From assembly GCA_902797175.1 (NCBI GenBank), contig CADBRX010000065.1, positions 1 through 39,128 of the forward strand: DNA of 39,128 bases, given 5' to 3'. Source of the DNA: an uncultured Coriobacteriaceae bacterium. GTDB lineage: Bacteria; Actinomycetota; Coriobacteriia; Coriobacteriales; Atopobiaceae. The stretch's first letter is position 1, and each line of letters begins with the position of its first letter. The notes below the pieces were generated by a model. That model searched no databases. It saw nothing but the letters and a program-made list of their open reading frames with translations, and had not been told where the DNA came from. Below, in pieces: positions 6,935 to 15,265 of the stretch. The position numbers and the translations under genes are program-made.

Positions 6935-8137
6935 TTAGCGGCCACCCGCCTTTGCATAGAGCAGACGCCCCTTGATGTATCCAGGGTCGATACCCAGAGC
7001 TTCCATAATCTTGAAGGCAAAGGGGTACGGCGTTGCAGGACCTTGCGAGGTGACCGCGTTCTGGTCCCACACGGCAACCTCATCTGCCACAAACATGGCG
7101 CTCTTCAGCTTCGCGCCGTATCCGGTGTATCCCGTAGCGCACTTCCCAGCCAACACGCCCGCAGCCTCAAGGACCGTGGTCCCCGAACACATGGCACAGA
7201 CCAGCTTGCCTTGCTCGTCAAACCAACGAAGGGTATCCATCACCTCGTCGTTGGCAATGAGCGGAGCGGCGGCCGTGCGGCCACCAGGAACCACGATGAG
7301 GTCATAGTCGCGCACCTCCGGTCCAAAGACCTTGTCAGACCGTACGTCCATGCCCTGCATGGAGTGCACGAAGGGATCGTCCTGAAAGCGGAAGGTGTGC
7401 GCTTCCACGTCGGCGCGGCGCAGCAGGTCGACGATCTGCATGGTCTCGCTCTCCTCGTAGCCCTCCACCATGAGGACGGCCGCCCTAGGATGCTCTATGC
7501 GATGCGGTACCTGCTCGAAGGTGCGCTCGCCTTCCACGTCCCACGCGCCACGGGACAGTTCCCAAGAAGGAGTCCCGCCATCCACGTCAAAGGCGTTGTA
7601 GTACACCATGCGCTGCTTGATGGGCTCGCTGTCGACCCCCAGCGCATCCACCAAGGCATAGGCAAAGGCATAGGCCGTCGCGGGGCCCTGGCTCGTGATG
7701 AGGTTGCCATCGCGGACAACGACCTCGTCAACCCACGTCGCGTTCTTCTCCTCGATCTTGGGGGCGGTTCCTGGGTAGCAGGTGAAGCGCTTTCCTGCCA
7801 AGATGCCCGCCCGGTCGAGCGCAATGGGAGCGGCGCAGATGGCGCAGACCCACTTGCCGGCAGCGTTCATCGCGCGCAGGGCATCCTGAAAACGGTCGTC
7901 GTCACGCATGGCGTCGGCTCCACCATAGCCTCCAGGAAGCACGACCATGTCATAGCCATCAAGCGTTCCATCAAAGGCCACGTCTGTGCGCACGACGATC
8001 TCGTGACCACCTGCGACCTCGGCAGACGTGAGTCCCACCATGTCGCAGCCAATCTCTGCCCTCCGAAAGACGTCCACCAGAGCAAGGGCCTCTCCCTCTT
8101 CGAATCCTGGCGCAATGATGACGGCTACCTTTGCCAT
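6935..8137 (-). CDS. Tandem DJ-1/PfpI double-domain protein
   Basis: This 400-residue protein consists of two full DJ-1/PfpI domains (about 1-195 and 215-400), where most family members have one. Domain 1 has the conserved glutamate region APGFEEGEAL and a nucleophile elbow CAICAAP with Cys101. Domain 2 has VEGYEESETM and CAMCSGT with Cys317. Both domains repeat the same C-terminal block (TSQGPATAYAFAYALVDALG and TSQGPATPYPFAFKIMEALG), so the gene arose by internal duplication. Possible activities in the superfamily include glyoxalase/deglycase, protease and chaperone; none can be chosen. The ATG at 8137 follows GGGAGGAGATGCCAC. It is convergent with the RpiR gene. Confidence 0.9.
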   Translation of the reverse strand: MAKVAVIIAPGFEEGEALALVDVFRRAEIGCDMVGLTSAEVAGGHEIVVRTDVAFDGTLDGYDMVVLPGGYGGADAMRDDDRFQDALRAMNAAGKWVCAICAAPIALDRAGILAGKRFTCYPGTAPKIEEKNATWVDEVVVRDGNLITSQGPATAYAFAYALVDALGVDSEPIKQRMVYYNAFDVDGGTPSWELSRGAWDVEGERTFEQVPHRIEHPRAAVLMVEGYEESETMQIVDLLRRADVEAHTFRFQDDPFVHSMQGMDVRSDKVFGPEVRDYDLIVVPGGRTAAAPLIANDEVMDTLRWFDEQGKLVCAMCSGTTVLEAAGVLAGKCATGYTGYGAKLKSAMFVADEVAVWDQNAVTSQGPATPYPFAFKIMEALGIDPGYIKGRLLYAKAGGR

Positions 8138-8194
8138 GTGGCATCTCCTCCCAACGTTGACCTAGCTCATACCTTACAGCCGCCGACAACGGCA

Positions 8195-8229
8195 GATGCC
8201 CGATTTCCAAATCTCGGAAATCGGGCATC
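8195..8229 (-). terminator. Inverted repeat between the GH1 and DJ-1 genes
   Basis: Perfect 14-bp arms (8195-8208 and 8216-8229) surround a 7-base loop. The element is 46 bp downstream of the glucosidase stop on the minus strand. It has no T-tract, so it is either a weak terminator or an operator for the DJ-1 gene. Confidence 0.5.
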
Positions 8230-8275
8230 GTGAACGAAGGGGGAAGGGTGCCTGCCTGTCTGATGGCCGTTGGTC

Positions 8276-9757
<1,482 letters not shown>

Positions 9758-9895
9758 TCACTCTTTGCCAGCCTTTTGGCAGCGTTTACTTTTCTCATTA
9801 TCGTCTTTTCGTACAACCCCATTCGTCGACACAGCTGCTTGTATTAGCATGTCATAAGGATGAATTTGAGCTGTTCCCAACCATCGGAGGCCCGC

Positions 9896-10726
9896 ATGAT
9901 CGAAAAGATCACCGCCGTCATCGCGGATGTTGACGGCACCATCAACGTAAAGGGCTCCAAGCCCATGCCCCGCACGCTTGCTGCGCTTGAAGCGCTGCAT
10001 GAGCGTGGCATCCTCTTTGGCACCGCCTCGGGCCGCCCCCTTGACCAGCGCTCGCTCGACAAGGCCAGGGAGTGGGGCCTCTCCTTTGAGTTTGACCTCG
10101 CCATCGGCATGAACGGCGGCGACGTGTGGGACAAGGACCATGACGGCATCGAGCACCTCATGCGCCTCAAGAAAGACTACATCCAGGAGATCTGCGAGTT
10201 CATGTGGCCGCTCGACTGCAACGTCATCGTGTACGAGAACGCCTACGACCACGTGCTCGTCAAGCGCCGCGACGCACGTCTCGAGATGAGCATCTACCGC
10301 AACGGGTCGGTCGTGGAGCTCTCGACACCCAGCAAGATGGCCGAGAAGGACACCGGCAAGATCGAGATCCAATATGACCCGGAGGTTCCTGGTCTCATGG
10401 AGGAGATCGAGACTGTCGTCAATGCCCACAAGTCTCCCAACTGGGCTGATGTACGCACCTTTGCGGGTACCGTCGAGTTCATGACTCCTGGCCTTGACAA
10501 GGGCGTTGGTCTGCGTCGCTATGCCGAGCGCAACAACATCCCCATCGACGAGATCATGGCCTTTGGCGACATGGACAACGACATAGCCATGATCGCCGCC
10601 GCAGGCTGGGGCGTCGCCATGGCAAACGGCTGCGACGCCGCAAAGGCCGTTGCCAAGGACGTCACGGAGTACGGCGTGCTCGAGGATGGCATGGGACGCT
10701 ACCTCGAGAAGTACGTGCTTGCCTAA
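9896..10726 (+). CDS. HAD-superfamily (Cof-type) phosphatase
   Basis: This is a 276-residue HAD hydrolase. Motif I is ADVDGTI (nucleophile D11, acid/base D13), motif II is GTASGRP and motif IV is FGDMDND. A large C2-type cap lies between them (about residues 85-200). Such Cof-type enzymes dephosphorylate sugar phosphates or flavin-related compounds with broad specificity. The ATG at 9896 follows CGGAGGCCCGC; an upstream ATG in the same frame at 9860 lacks this signal. Divergent transcription from the 6-phospho-beta-glucosidase hints at sugar-phosphate metabolism, which is inference. Confidence 0.9.
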   Translation: MIEKITAVIADVDGTINVKGSKPMPRTLAALEALHERGILFGTASGRPLDQRSLDKAREWGLSFEFDLAIGMNGGDVWDKDHDGIEHLMRLKKDYIQEICEFMWPLDCNVIVYENAYDHVLVKRRDARLEMSIYRNGSVVELSTPSKMAEKDTGKIEIQYDPEVPGLMEEIETVVNAHKSPNWADVRTFAGTVEFMTPGLDKGVGLRRYAERNNIPIDEIMAFGDMDNDIAMIAAAGWGVAMANGCDAAKAVAKDVTEYGVLEDGMGRYLEKYVLA

Positions 10727-10749
10727 CCACCAGCAACGTTGACATGCAA

Positions 10750-10784
10750 AAGGGCCCGTCAAGCGAAATGCCTGACGGGCCCTT
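10750..10784. terminator. Bidirectional terminator
   Basis: Perfect 12-bp GC-rich arms (10750-10761 and 10773-10784) are flanked by AAAA on the left, which reads as a T-tract on the minus strand. The hairpin lies between convergent genes, the HAD phosphatase and the flavoprotein. Confidence 0.8.
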
Positions 10785-10796
10785 GTCTATTCATGA

Positions 10797-11420
10797 TTAG
10801 CGAATGAAGTTGGTGAAGATCTCCTTGTTGCGCTCGGGAATGCCGTATTCCTGGGCACCATCGGCGATGGCCCTCATCATGAAGGTCATGTTGCGCGCAA
10901 GGTTGCGGATGGTCTGCACGCCCTCCTCGTCTGTGTAGACGTCCTCTCCCTTGTAGCCATGCACGTCGTTCCAATAGGTGGAAGGCACCGTAGGCATGCC
11001 GCTGATGCCAAAGAACTGGTTGAGCGCCTCGAAGGTTGCGCTGTTGCCACCACGGCGGCAGCTCACGATGGATGCCCCGACCTTCATGCGCAGGTCGACC
11101 CCCGAGCTGTAGAAGAGCCGCTGCATGAACGAGAGCAGTGTGCCGTTGGGGTTTCCGTAGTACACGGGGCTGCCGATGATGATGCCATCAGCCTCGGCCA
11201 GCTTGGGCGCGCACTCGTTGACGAGGTCGTTGTCAAACGTGCATCTTCCCAGCTCGCCGCAGCGTCCGCAGGCGATGCAGCCGCGGATGTCCTTGTTGCC
11301 GACGACCACTTCCTTGCACTCGACGCCTGCCGCCGCAAACTCTTCCTTGGCAATGGCAAACGCGGTCGCGATGCAGCCCTTTGCCACGGGGCTGCCGTTA
11401 ACCATGAGTACCTTCATCAT
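10797..11420 (-). CDS. Flavodoxin-fold NAD(P)H oxidoreductase with CxxCxxC motif
   Basis: This 207-residue protein belongs to the NADPH-dependent FMN reductase/iron-sulfur flavoprotein group. The FMN phosphate loop is NGSPVAKGC near the N-terminus. CIACGRCGELGRC (about residues 48-60) resembles the compact cysteine motif of iron-sulfur flavoproteins. IIGSPVYYGNPNGTLLSFMQR is the flavin-binding loop. The start is ATG at 11420 with AGAGAGGACACG upstream; a second ATG follows at once, so the start is uncertain by one codon. It is divergent from the amidohydrolase operon. A role in electron transfer or reduction of small molecules is likely, but the partner is unknown. Confidence 0.85.
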   Translation of the reverse strand: MMKVLMVNGSPVAKGCIATAFAIAKEEFAAAGVECKEVVVGNKDIRGCIACGRCGELGRCTFDNDLVNECAPKLAEADGIIIGSPVYYGNPNGTLLSFMQRLFYSSGVDLRMKVGASIVSCRRGGNSATFEALNQFFGISGMPTVPSTYWNDVHGYKGEDVYTDEEGVQTIRNLARNMTFMMRAIADGAQEYGIPERNKEIFTNFIR

Positions 11421-11506
11421 CGTGTCCTCTCTCTTGTCATTCCCCCACGCATCACATTGTACCCGCTACGCTCAAGACCAAGAAAGCGCTGCTAATCGAC
11501 CGGTTA

Positions 11507-11535
11507 TTGATGAACGAAGTTAGAGTGTTGATACT
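11507..11535 (+). promoter_or_regulatory. Candidate sigma-70 promoter of the amidohydrolase operon
   Basis: TTGATG (11507-11512) and GATACT (11530-11535) are separated by 17 bp. They lie 33 bp before the ATG at 11569, which has a strong AGGGAGGAGA ribosome-binding site. Each box matches four of six consensus bases. Confidence 0.45.
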
Positions 11536-11568
11536 TAATACCAGCAACCCACCAGAGGGAGGAGATTC

Positions 11569-12483
11569 ATGACAAGAATCGATGTCTTTGCCCATGTGCT
11601 GCCACCGCGTTTCTACGAGACAATGAAGGCGGTCGAGCCAGCCATCCCAACACGTTATGCGTTCTTCAACAACCCTGTGCTGACCGACATGGAGCTGAGG
11701 CATTCCCATTGGGATGGGGTGACCAAGCAGGTCATCAGCCACGTGAATGCCCTGCCCGAAGACTACGTGGGCCCCGAAGAGGCAGCCGATCTCTGTCGCC
11801 AGGGCAACGACGAGCTGCTCGAGATGCTCGACGCCAACCGCGACATGTTTGAGGCGGCCGTCCTCATGGTCCCCATGAACAACATCGTCGAGGCGGTGCG
11901 CATCGTGCATGAGCAGGTGGCAACCAATCCCGACGTAGTTGGGGTGCAAATCTTCACGCGCGCGCTCGGAAAGAGTATCGCCGAGGAGGAATTCTTCCCC
12001 CTCTTTGCGGCCCTTGAGGAAGTGGGCGCCCCCGCATGGCTGCATCCCGTCTTCGATCTGCGCAAACCCGACAACAACCTGGTCTTCAGCTGGGAATACG
12101 AGCTGAGCCAAGCCATGCTGCAGATGGTCCAGGCGGGGCTTTTCCAGAAGCATCCCAACCTCAAGGTCATCGTGCACCATGCTGGTGGCATGGCACCCTT
12201 CTTTGCGGGACGCATCGACCGCATCATGAAGCCTGACCAGGCGGCGGATATGCGCAAGTTCTACGTCGATACCGCCATCCTGGGCAACCCCCGCGCACTC
12301 GACCTTGCCGCCGACTATTACGGCATCGACCACATCGTGCTGGGAACCGACGCTCCCCTTGGCATCCTGCCCGCTGGGGCCACCAAAGAGATCTGCGCCG
12401 CCATCGACGACATGCATATCAGCGACACGGACCGCGCTGCTATCTATTCTGGCAACTATCTGCGACTCATTGGAAAGGAGTAG
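11569..12483 (+). CDS. Amidohydrolase family 2 (ACMSD-like) protein
   Basis: This 304-residue TIM-barrel protein is of the amidohydrolase-2 family, which includes decarboxylases and hydrolases with a metal centre. It has IDVFAHVLPP at the N-terminus, HPVFDL mid-protein, VIVHHAGGMAPFFAGRID (metal His region) and LGTDAPLG (catalytic Asp). The usual N-terminal HxH metal pair is FxH here, so one ligand is replaced; I recall such variants in this family, but the metal site must differ from classic ACMSD. The gene ends 2 bp before an ABM-domain gene, so the two are co-transcribed and probably act on the same small molecule. The substrate is unknown. Confidence 0.87.
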   Translation: MTRIDVFAHVLPPRFYETMKAVEPAIPTRYAFFNNPVLTDMELRHSHWDGVTKQVISHVNALPEDYVGPEEAADLCRQGNDELLEMLDANRDMFEAAVLMVPMNNIVEAVRIVHEQVATNPDVVGVQIFTRALGKSIAEEEFFPLFAALEEVGAPAWLHPVFDLRKPDNNLVFSWEYELSQAMLQMVQAGLFQKHPNLKVIVHHAGGMAPFFAGRIDRIMKPDQAADMRKFYVDTAILGNPRALDLAADYYGIDHIVLGTDAPLGILPAGATKEICAAIDDMHISDTDRAAIYSGNYLRLIGKE

Positions 12484-12485
12484 CC

Positions 12486-13127
12486 ATGATTACGCGACTT
12501 TTTAGACTTGAACGCAATATGGACTACGAGGAGGCCTTCGACAAGGTTGGCGAGAACAACCTGCTCACCTCCCACAAGGTCGAGCCCGGTACGCTGGCCA
12601 TGTTCTCCACCCATGTGCCTGACGACCCCAAGACCTGCTATGTCTTTGAGGTCTACGCCGATGAGGATGCCTACAACGTGCACGCCGCATCCAAGCAGTT
12701 TGGTGCCTTTGTCGAGCTGGCAGGCAAGGCGCTCACCGGTCGCGCCGTCTATACCCTTAACCCTCGTCTCATGATAGAGAAGCCCGAGGAGATCTGCGTG
12801 ACGGGAGAGACCCCCATCGAGCCTCACCTGGTCTTTGTCGACATCAAGCCCGAAGGCGAGGAGGCGTTCCTCGAGGCCATCACGGCCAACATGCGCACCG
12901 CCATCGATGTCGAGCCTGGCGTGCTCGTGATGTACGCCGCCACCATTAACGATAACCCCAACCGCTGGGTGTTCTGGGAGGTCTACGGCAGTGCCGAGGC
13001 GTACGCCGCACACCGCGAGACGCAGCACTTCAAGGACTACATCGCCGCGACGGACGACATCGTCGTGGACAAGGAGTTCCACGTGCTCAAGGCAGACACC
13101 CTCGTGAGCAAGGGTTCTCTCCACTAG
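12486..13127 (+). CDS. Tandem ABM (antibiotic biosynthesis monooxygenase-like) domain protein
   Basis: This 213-residue protein is made of two dimeric alpha+beta barrel ABM repeats (about 1-100 and 108-205). Each repeat ends with the family pattern: CYVFEVYADEDAYNVHAASKQF and RWVFWEVYGSAEAYAAHRETQHF. Single ABM proteins dimerise to make the barrel, so this fusion could form the barrel within one chain. Some ABM proteins are cofactor-free monooxygenases or haem-degrading enzymes, and others are simple isomerase-like folds; no specific activity can be named. The ATG at 12486 lies 2 bp after the amidohydrolase stop, with AAAGGAG inside the end of that gene, so the two are translationally coupled. 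Confidence 0.85.
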   Translation: MITRLFRLERNMDYEEAFDKVGENNLLTSHKVEPGTLAMFSTHVPDDPKTCYVFEVYADEDAYNVHAASKQFGAFVELAGKALTGRAVYTLNPRLMIEKPEEICVTGETPIEPHLVFVDIKPEGEEAFLEAITANMRTAIDVEPGVLVMYAATINDNPNRWVFWEVYGSAEAYAAHRETQHFKDYIAATDDIVVDKEFHVLKADTLVSKGSLH

Positions 13128-13141
13128 GCATTCCCCAAGGA

Positions 13142-13209
13142 CTGACTCACAAGGGTCCCACCCCTTTGAGTTCAAAATGACTCAAAGGGGTGGGACCCTT
13201 GTGAGTCAG
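13142..13209. terminator. Long perfect palindrome with GGGTCCCACCC core
   Basis: Perfect 30-bp arms (13142-13171 and 13180-13209) enclose an 8-base loop. The right arm includes the stop codon of the hydroxyacid dehydrogenase, and the left arm begins 15 bp after the ABM gene. Each arm is itself a hairpin: ACTCA pairs with TGAGT and AAGGG with CCCTT. The two arm loops are complementary (TCCCA and TGGGA). A related element lies at 29284-29347. Bidirectional termination between convergent genes is the simplest role. Confidence 0.75.
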
Positions 13210-14174
13210 ATGACGATGTGCGTCAGCTCCTCGCCCTCAATGAAGCGACGCAAGTTCTCGCAGGCCACGGCACAGATGCGATCTTCTGTGCCGTGGCTCT
13301 TTCCAAAGCTTCCACCTGCCTGATGGGGCGTGATGAAGCAACGAGGCTCCTGCCAGAGCGGATGGCCCTTTGGCAGGGGCTCGGGATCGGTTACGTCGAG
13401 GGCTGCCCCCCGCAGATGGCCGTCGGCAAGCACGCGCGCCAAGGCATCGCAGTCAACAAAGTTGCCGCGCCCCACGTTGGCAAGAATCGCACCCTCCTTC
13501 ATGAGACGCAAACGTCGTTCGTCAAGCCAGTGGGCCGTCTCATCCGTATTGGGCAGGCAGTTTACGACAACGTCGGCATGCGGAAGCTCCCCTTCCGCCT
13601 CGTCGAGCGTGACAAGGCGCTCAAAGAAGGGGCGCGGACGTGACACGTCGCGGCACACACCCACGAAATGGCAGTCAAAGCCCGAAAGCCGCTTTGCCGT
13701 AAGCCCTCCTAGGTCTCCTGCCCCCAGGATGAGCACGTGGGCGCCTTCAAGAGACGCCACTGGGCCCACGCCAGCCCACACCTCGCGCTCTTGCTGGCGC
13801 ACATAGGCAGGAAAGTTCTGCGCTATCCCTATGATCTGCCCGACCACAAACTGGCTGATGATATGGCCAAATGCCGTTCCGGCCACATTGGTGAGCCGCA
13901 CCCCCTCGGGAAAGGGCACCGCGCCGCGGGTATACAGGTCGGTACCCGCCCAGGTCATCTGCACCCAGCGCACGGGGGTGCCCTCGGCCAGCAGGGCAGG
14001 CGCGGGCTCACCGATCACGGCGTCTGCCTCCTGCAGCAGCGATCTCATCTCTTGGCCAGCGGGGTCAACCCACACCTGTTTGAGCTCGGCACGATCCCCC
14101 GCCACCTCTCGGAGCACCGCCATGTGATGCTCCCTGAACGGCACAGTCACCAGAACGCGCAGCGTTTCTGCCAT
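13206..14174 (-). CDS. D-isomer-specific 2-hydroxyacid dehydrogenase
   Basis: This 322-residue NAD(P)-dependent dehydrogenase would interconvert a 2-oxoacid and a D-2-hydroxyacid. The nucleotide-binding loop is LILGAGDLGG. The catalytic arginine is in ANVGRGNFVD, the glutamate in DVTDPEPLPKGHPLW and the histidine in ITPHQAGGS. The ATG at 14174 follows GAAAGGAGCCACGT; a reading from 14318 would run through the promoter region of the divergent acetyltransferase. The stop codon lies within a long palindrome shared with the convergent ABM gene. The substrate is not determined; it is less like PdxB or SerA than the general hydroxyacid dehydrogenases. Confidence 0.92.
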   Translation of the reverse strand: MAETLRVLVTVPFREHHMAVLREVAGDRAELKQVWVDPAGQEMRSLLQEADAVIGEPAPALLAEGTPVRWVQMTWAGTDLYTRGAVPFPEGVRLTNVAGTAFGHIISQFVVGQIIGIAQNFPAYVRQQEREVWAGVGPVASLEGAHVLILGAGDLGGLTAKRLSGFDCHFVGVCRDVSRPRPFFERLVTLDEAEGELPHADVVVNCLPNTDETAHWLDERRLRLMKEGAILANVGRGNFVDCDALARVLADGHLRGAALDVTDPEPLPKGHPLWQEPRCFITPHQAGGSFGKSHGTEDRICAVACENLRRFIEGEELTHIVI

Positions 14175-14312
14175 ACGTGGCTCCTTTCGGTCGACACCTC
14201 CATCATACGGCAGCCCTCTGCCCGGCATCTGTTGCAGCAAAAACGAAATATGTGCCGCTGCGCTAAGATGGGACGACCACCAATGCCGGACAGGACCACG
14301 GAGAGGTGCTCC

Positions 14313-14810
14313 ATGCACATCCGAACGTCAACCGAGCGTGACTTCGATCGCATCATGCAGATCTACGACCACGCTCGCAACTTCATGGCAGCCACCGGAA
14401 ACCCCAACCAATGGGGACCCAACCAATGGCCACCAGCGGAGCTCATCCACCAAGACATCGCCGTCAGCAAGGGATACGTCTGTGAACACGACAATCGAGT
14501 GGTGGGCGTCTTCTTCTATGACCAGGGATATCGCATAGAGCCAACCTACGATCACATCGACGACGGTCGATGGATGGGCGACGAAACCTATGGCGTGGTG
14601 CACCGCATCGCCTCGGACGGTTTGGTGCCTGGTACGGGAAGATTCTGCCTTGAGTGGGCCTTCGAGCAATGCGGACACCTGCGCATCGACACGCACGGTG
14701 ACAACGTCATCATGCAGAACCTCCTGCGTAAGCTGGGCTTTGTCCACTGCGGGACCATCTACGTGCACGAGGACAACGACCCGCGCCTCGCCTTTGAGAA
14801 GCTCTCGTAG
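14313..14810 (+). CDS. GNAT-family N-acetyltransferase
   Basis: This is a 165-residue acetyltransferase of the GNAT superfamily. It opens with MHIRTSTERDFDRIMQIYDHARNFMAATGNPNQW, typical of one poorly characterised subgroup. GYVCEHDNRVVGVFFYD follows, then a late RIDTHGDNVIMQNLLRKLGFVHCGTIYV that includes the LxKLGF signature after the acetyl-CoA helix. The ATG at 14313 follows GGAGAGGTGCTCC. The acceptor substrate is unknown. It is divergent from the hydroxyacid dehydrogenase and is followed at once by the repeat block. Confidence 0.88.
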   Translation: MHIRTSTERDFDRIMQIYDHARNFMAATGNPNQWGPNQWPPAELIHQDIAVSKGYVCEHDNRVVGVFFYDQGYRIEPTYDHIDDGRWMGDETYGVVHRIASDGLVPGTGRFCLEWAFEQCGHLRIDTHGDNVIMQNLLRKLGFVHCGTIYVHEDNDPRLAFEKLS

Positions 14811-14832
14811 GAACGAGGCGCTGGACGGCGGC

Positions 14833-14976
14833 GCGACAACGGTTGCATGCGAGTTCAGCACGGCGCGATTCGCCGGCGTCGCGACAACGGTTGCATGCGA
14901 GTTCAGCACGGTGCGATTCATCACCGGGGCGACAACGGTTGGATGCGAGTTCAGCACGGCGCGATTCGCCGGCGTC
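14833..14976. repeat. Three tandem 48-bp repeats (unit A)
   Basis: Three exact-length copies lie at 14833-14880, 14881-14928 and 14929-14976. Each begins GCGACAACGGTT and continues ATGCGAGTTCAGCACGG, then GCGATTC. Copies 1 and 2 have TTGCATGC where copy 3 has TTGGATGC, and copy 2 diverges near its end. The array starts 22 bp after the acetyltransferase stop. Unit A is partly the reverse complement of the adjoining unit B. Confidence 0.93.
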
Positions 14977-15236
14977 GCGACAGCGACGTCGCAGCGAATC
15001 GCCCGGCTGGTTGTCTGAGCATCCAACCGTTGTCGTCCCGCTGTCAGTCCGGACGTAGCAGAACCCCGCCGGCGTCGCGAAAGCGACGTCGTAGCGAATC
15101 GCCCGGCTGGCTGTCTGAGCAGGCAACTGTTGTCGTCCCGCTGTCAGTCCGGACGTAGCAGAACCCTACCTGCGTCGCGACAGCGACGTCGCAGCGAATC
15201 GGCCGGCTGGTTGTCTGAGCATCCAACCGTTGTCGC
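14968..15236. repeat. Tandem 100-bp repeats (unit B), 2.7 copies, inverted relative to unit A
   Basis: The period is exactly 100 bp: copies start at 14968, 15068 and 15168, and the last is cut at about 15236. Each copy contains GCGTCGCGA, AGCGACGTCG, GCGAATCG, GGCTGG, TGTCTGAGCA and TGTTGTCG or CGTTGTCG. The first two also have CGCTGTCAGTCCGGACG. The segment GCATCCAACCGTTGTCG (15019-15035 and 15219-15235) is the exact reverse complement of the start of A copy 3 (14930-14946). The block fills the gap between two convergent genes, and I see no credible gene in it. Confidence 0.93.
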
Positions 15237-15265
15237 CCTTTAGCAGCTCATGTGGTTGACGCGTC

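Noticed and set aside
14328-15226. Repetitive open frames across the repeat block on both strands
   Set aside because: The 48-bp unit is divisible by three and so keeps frames open, but the 100-bp unit is not; the frames lack ribosome-binding sites and family features.
14833-15236. CRISPR array
   Set aside because: Repeats are contiguous without unique spacers, periods are 48 and 100 bp, and no cas genes are present.
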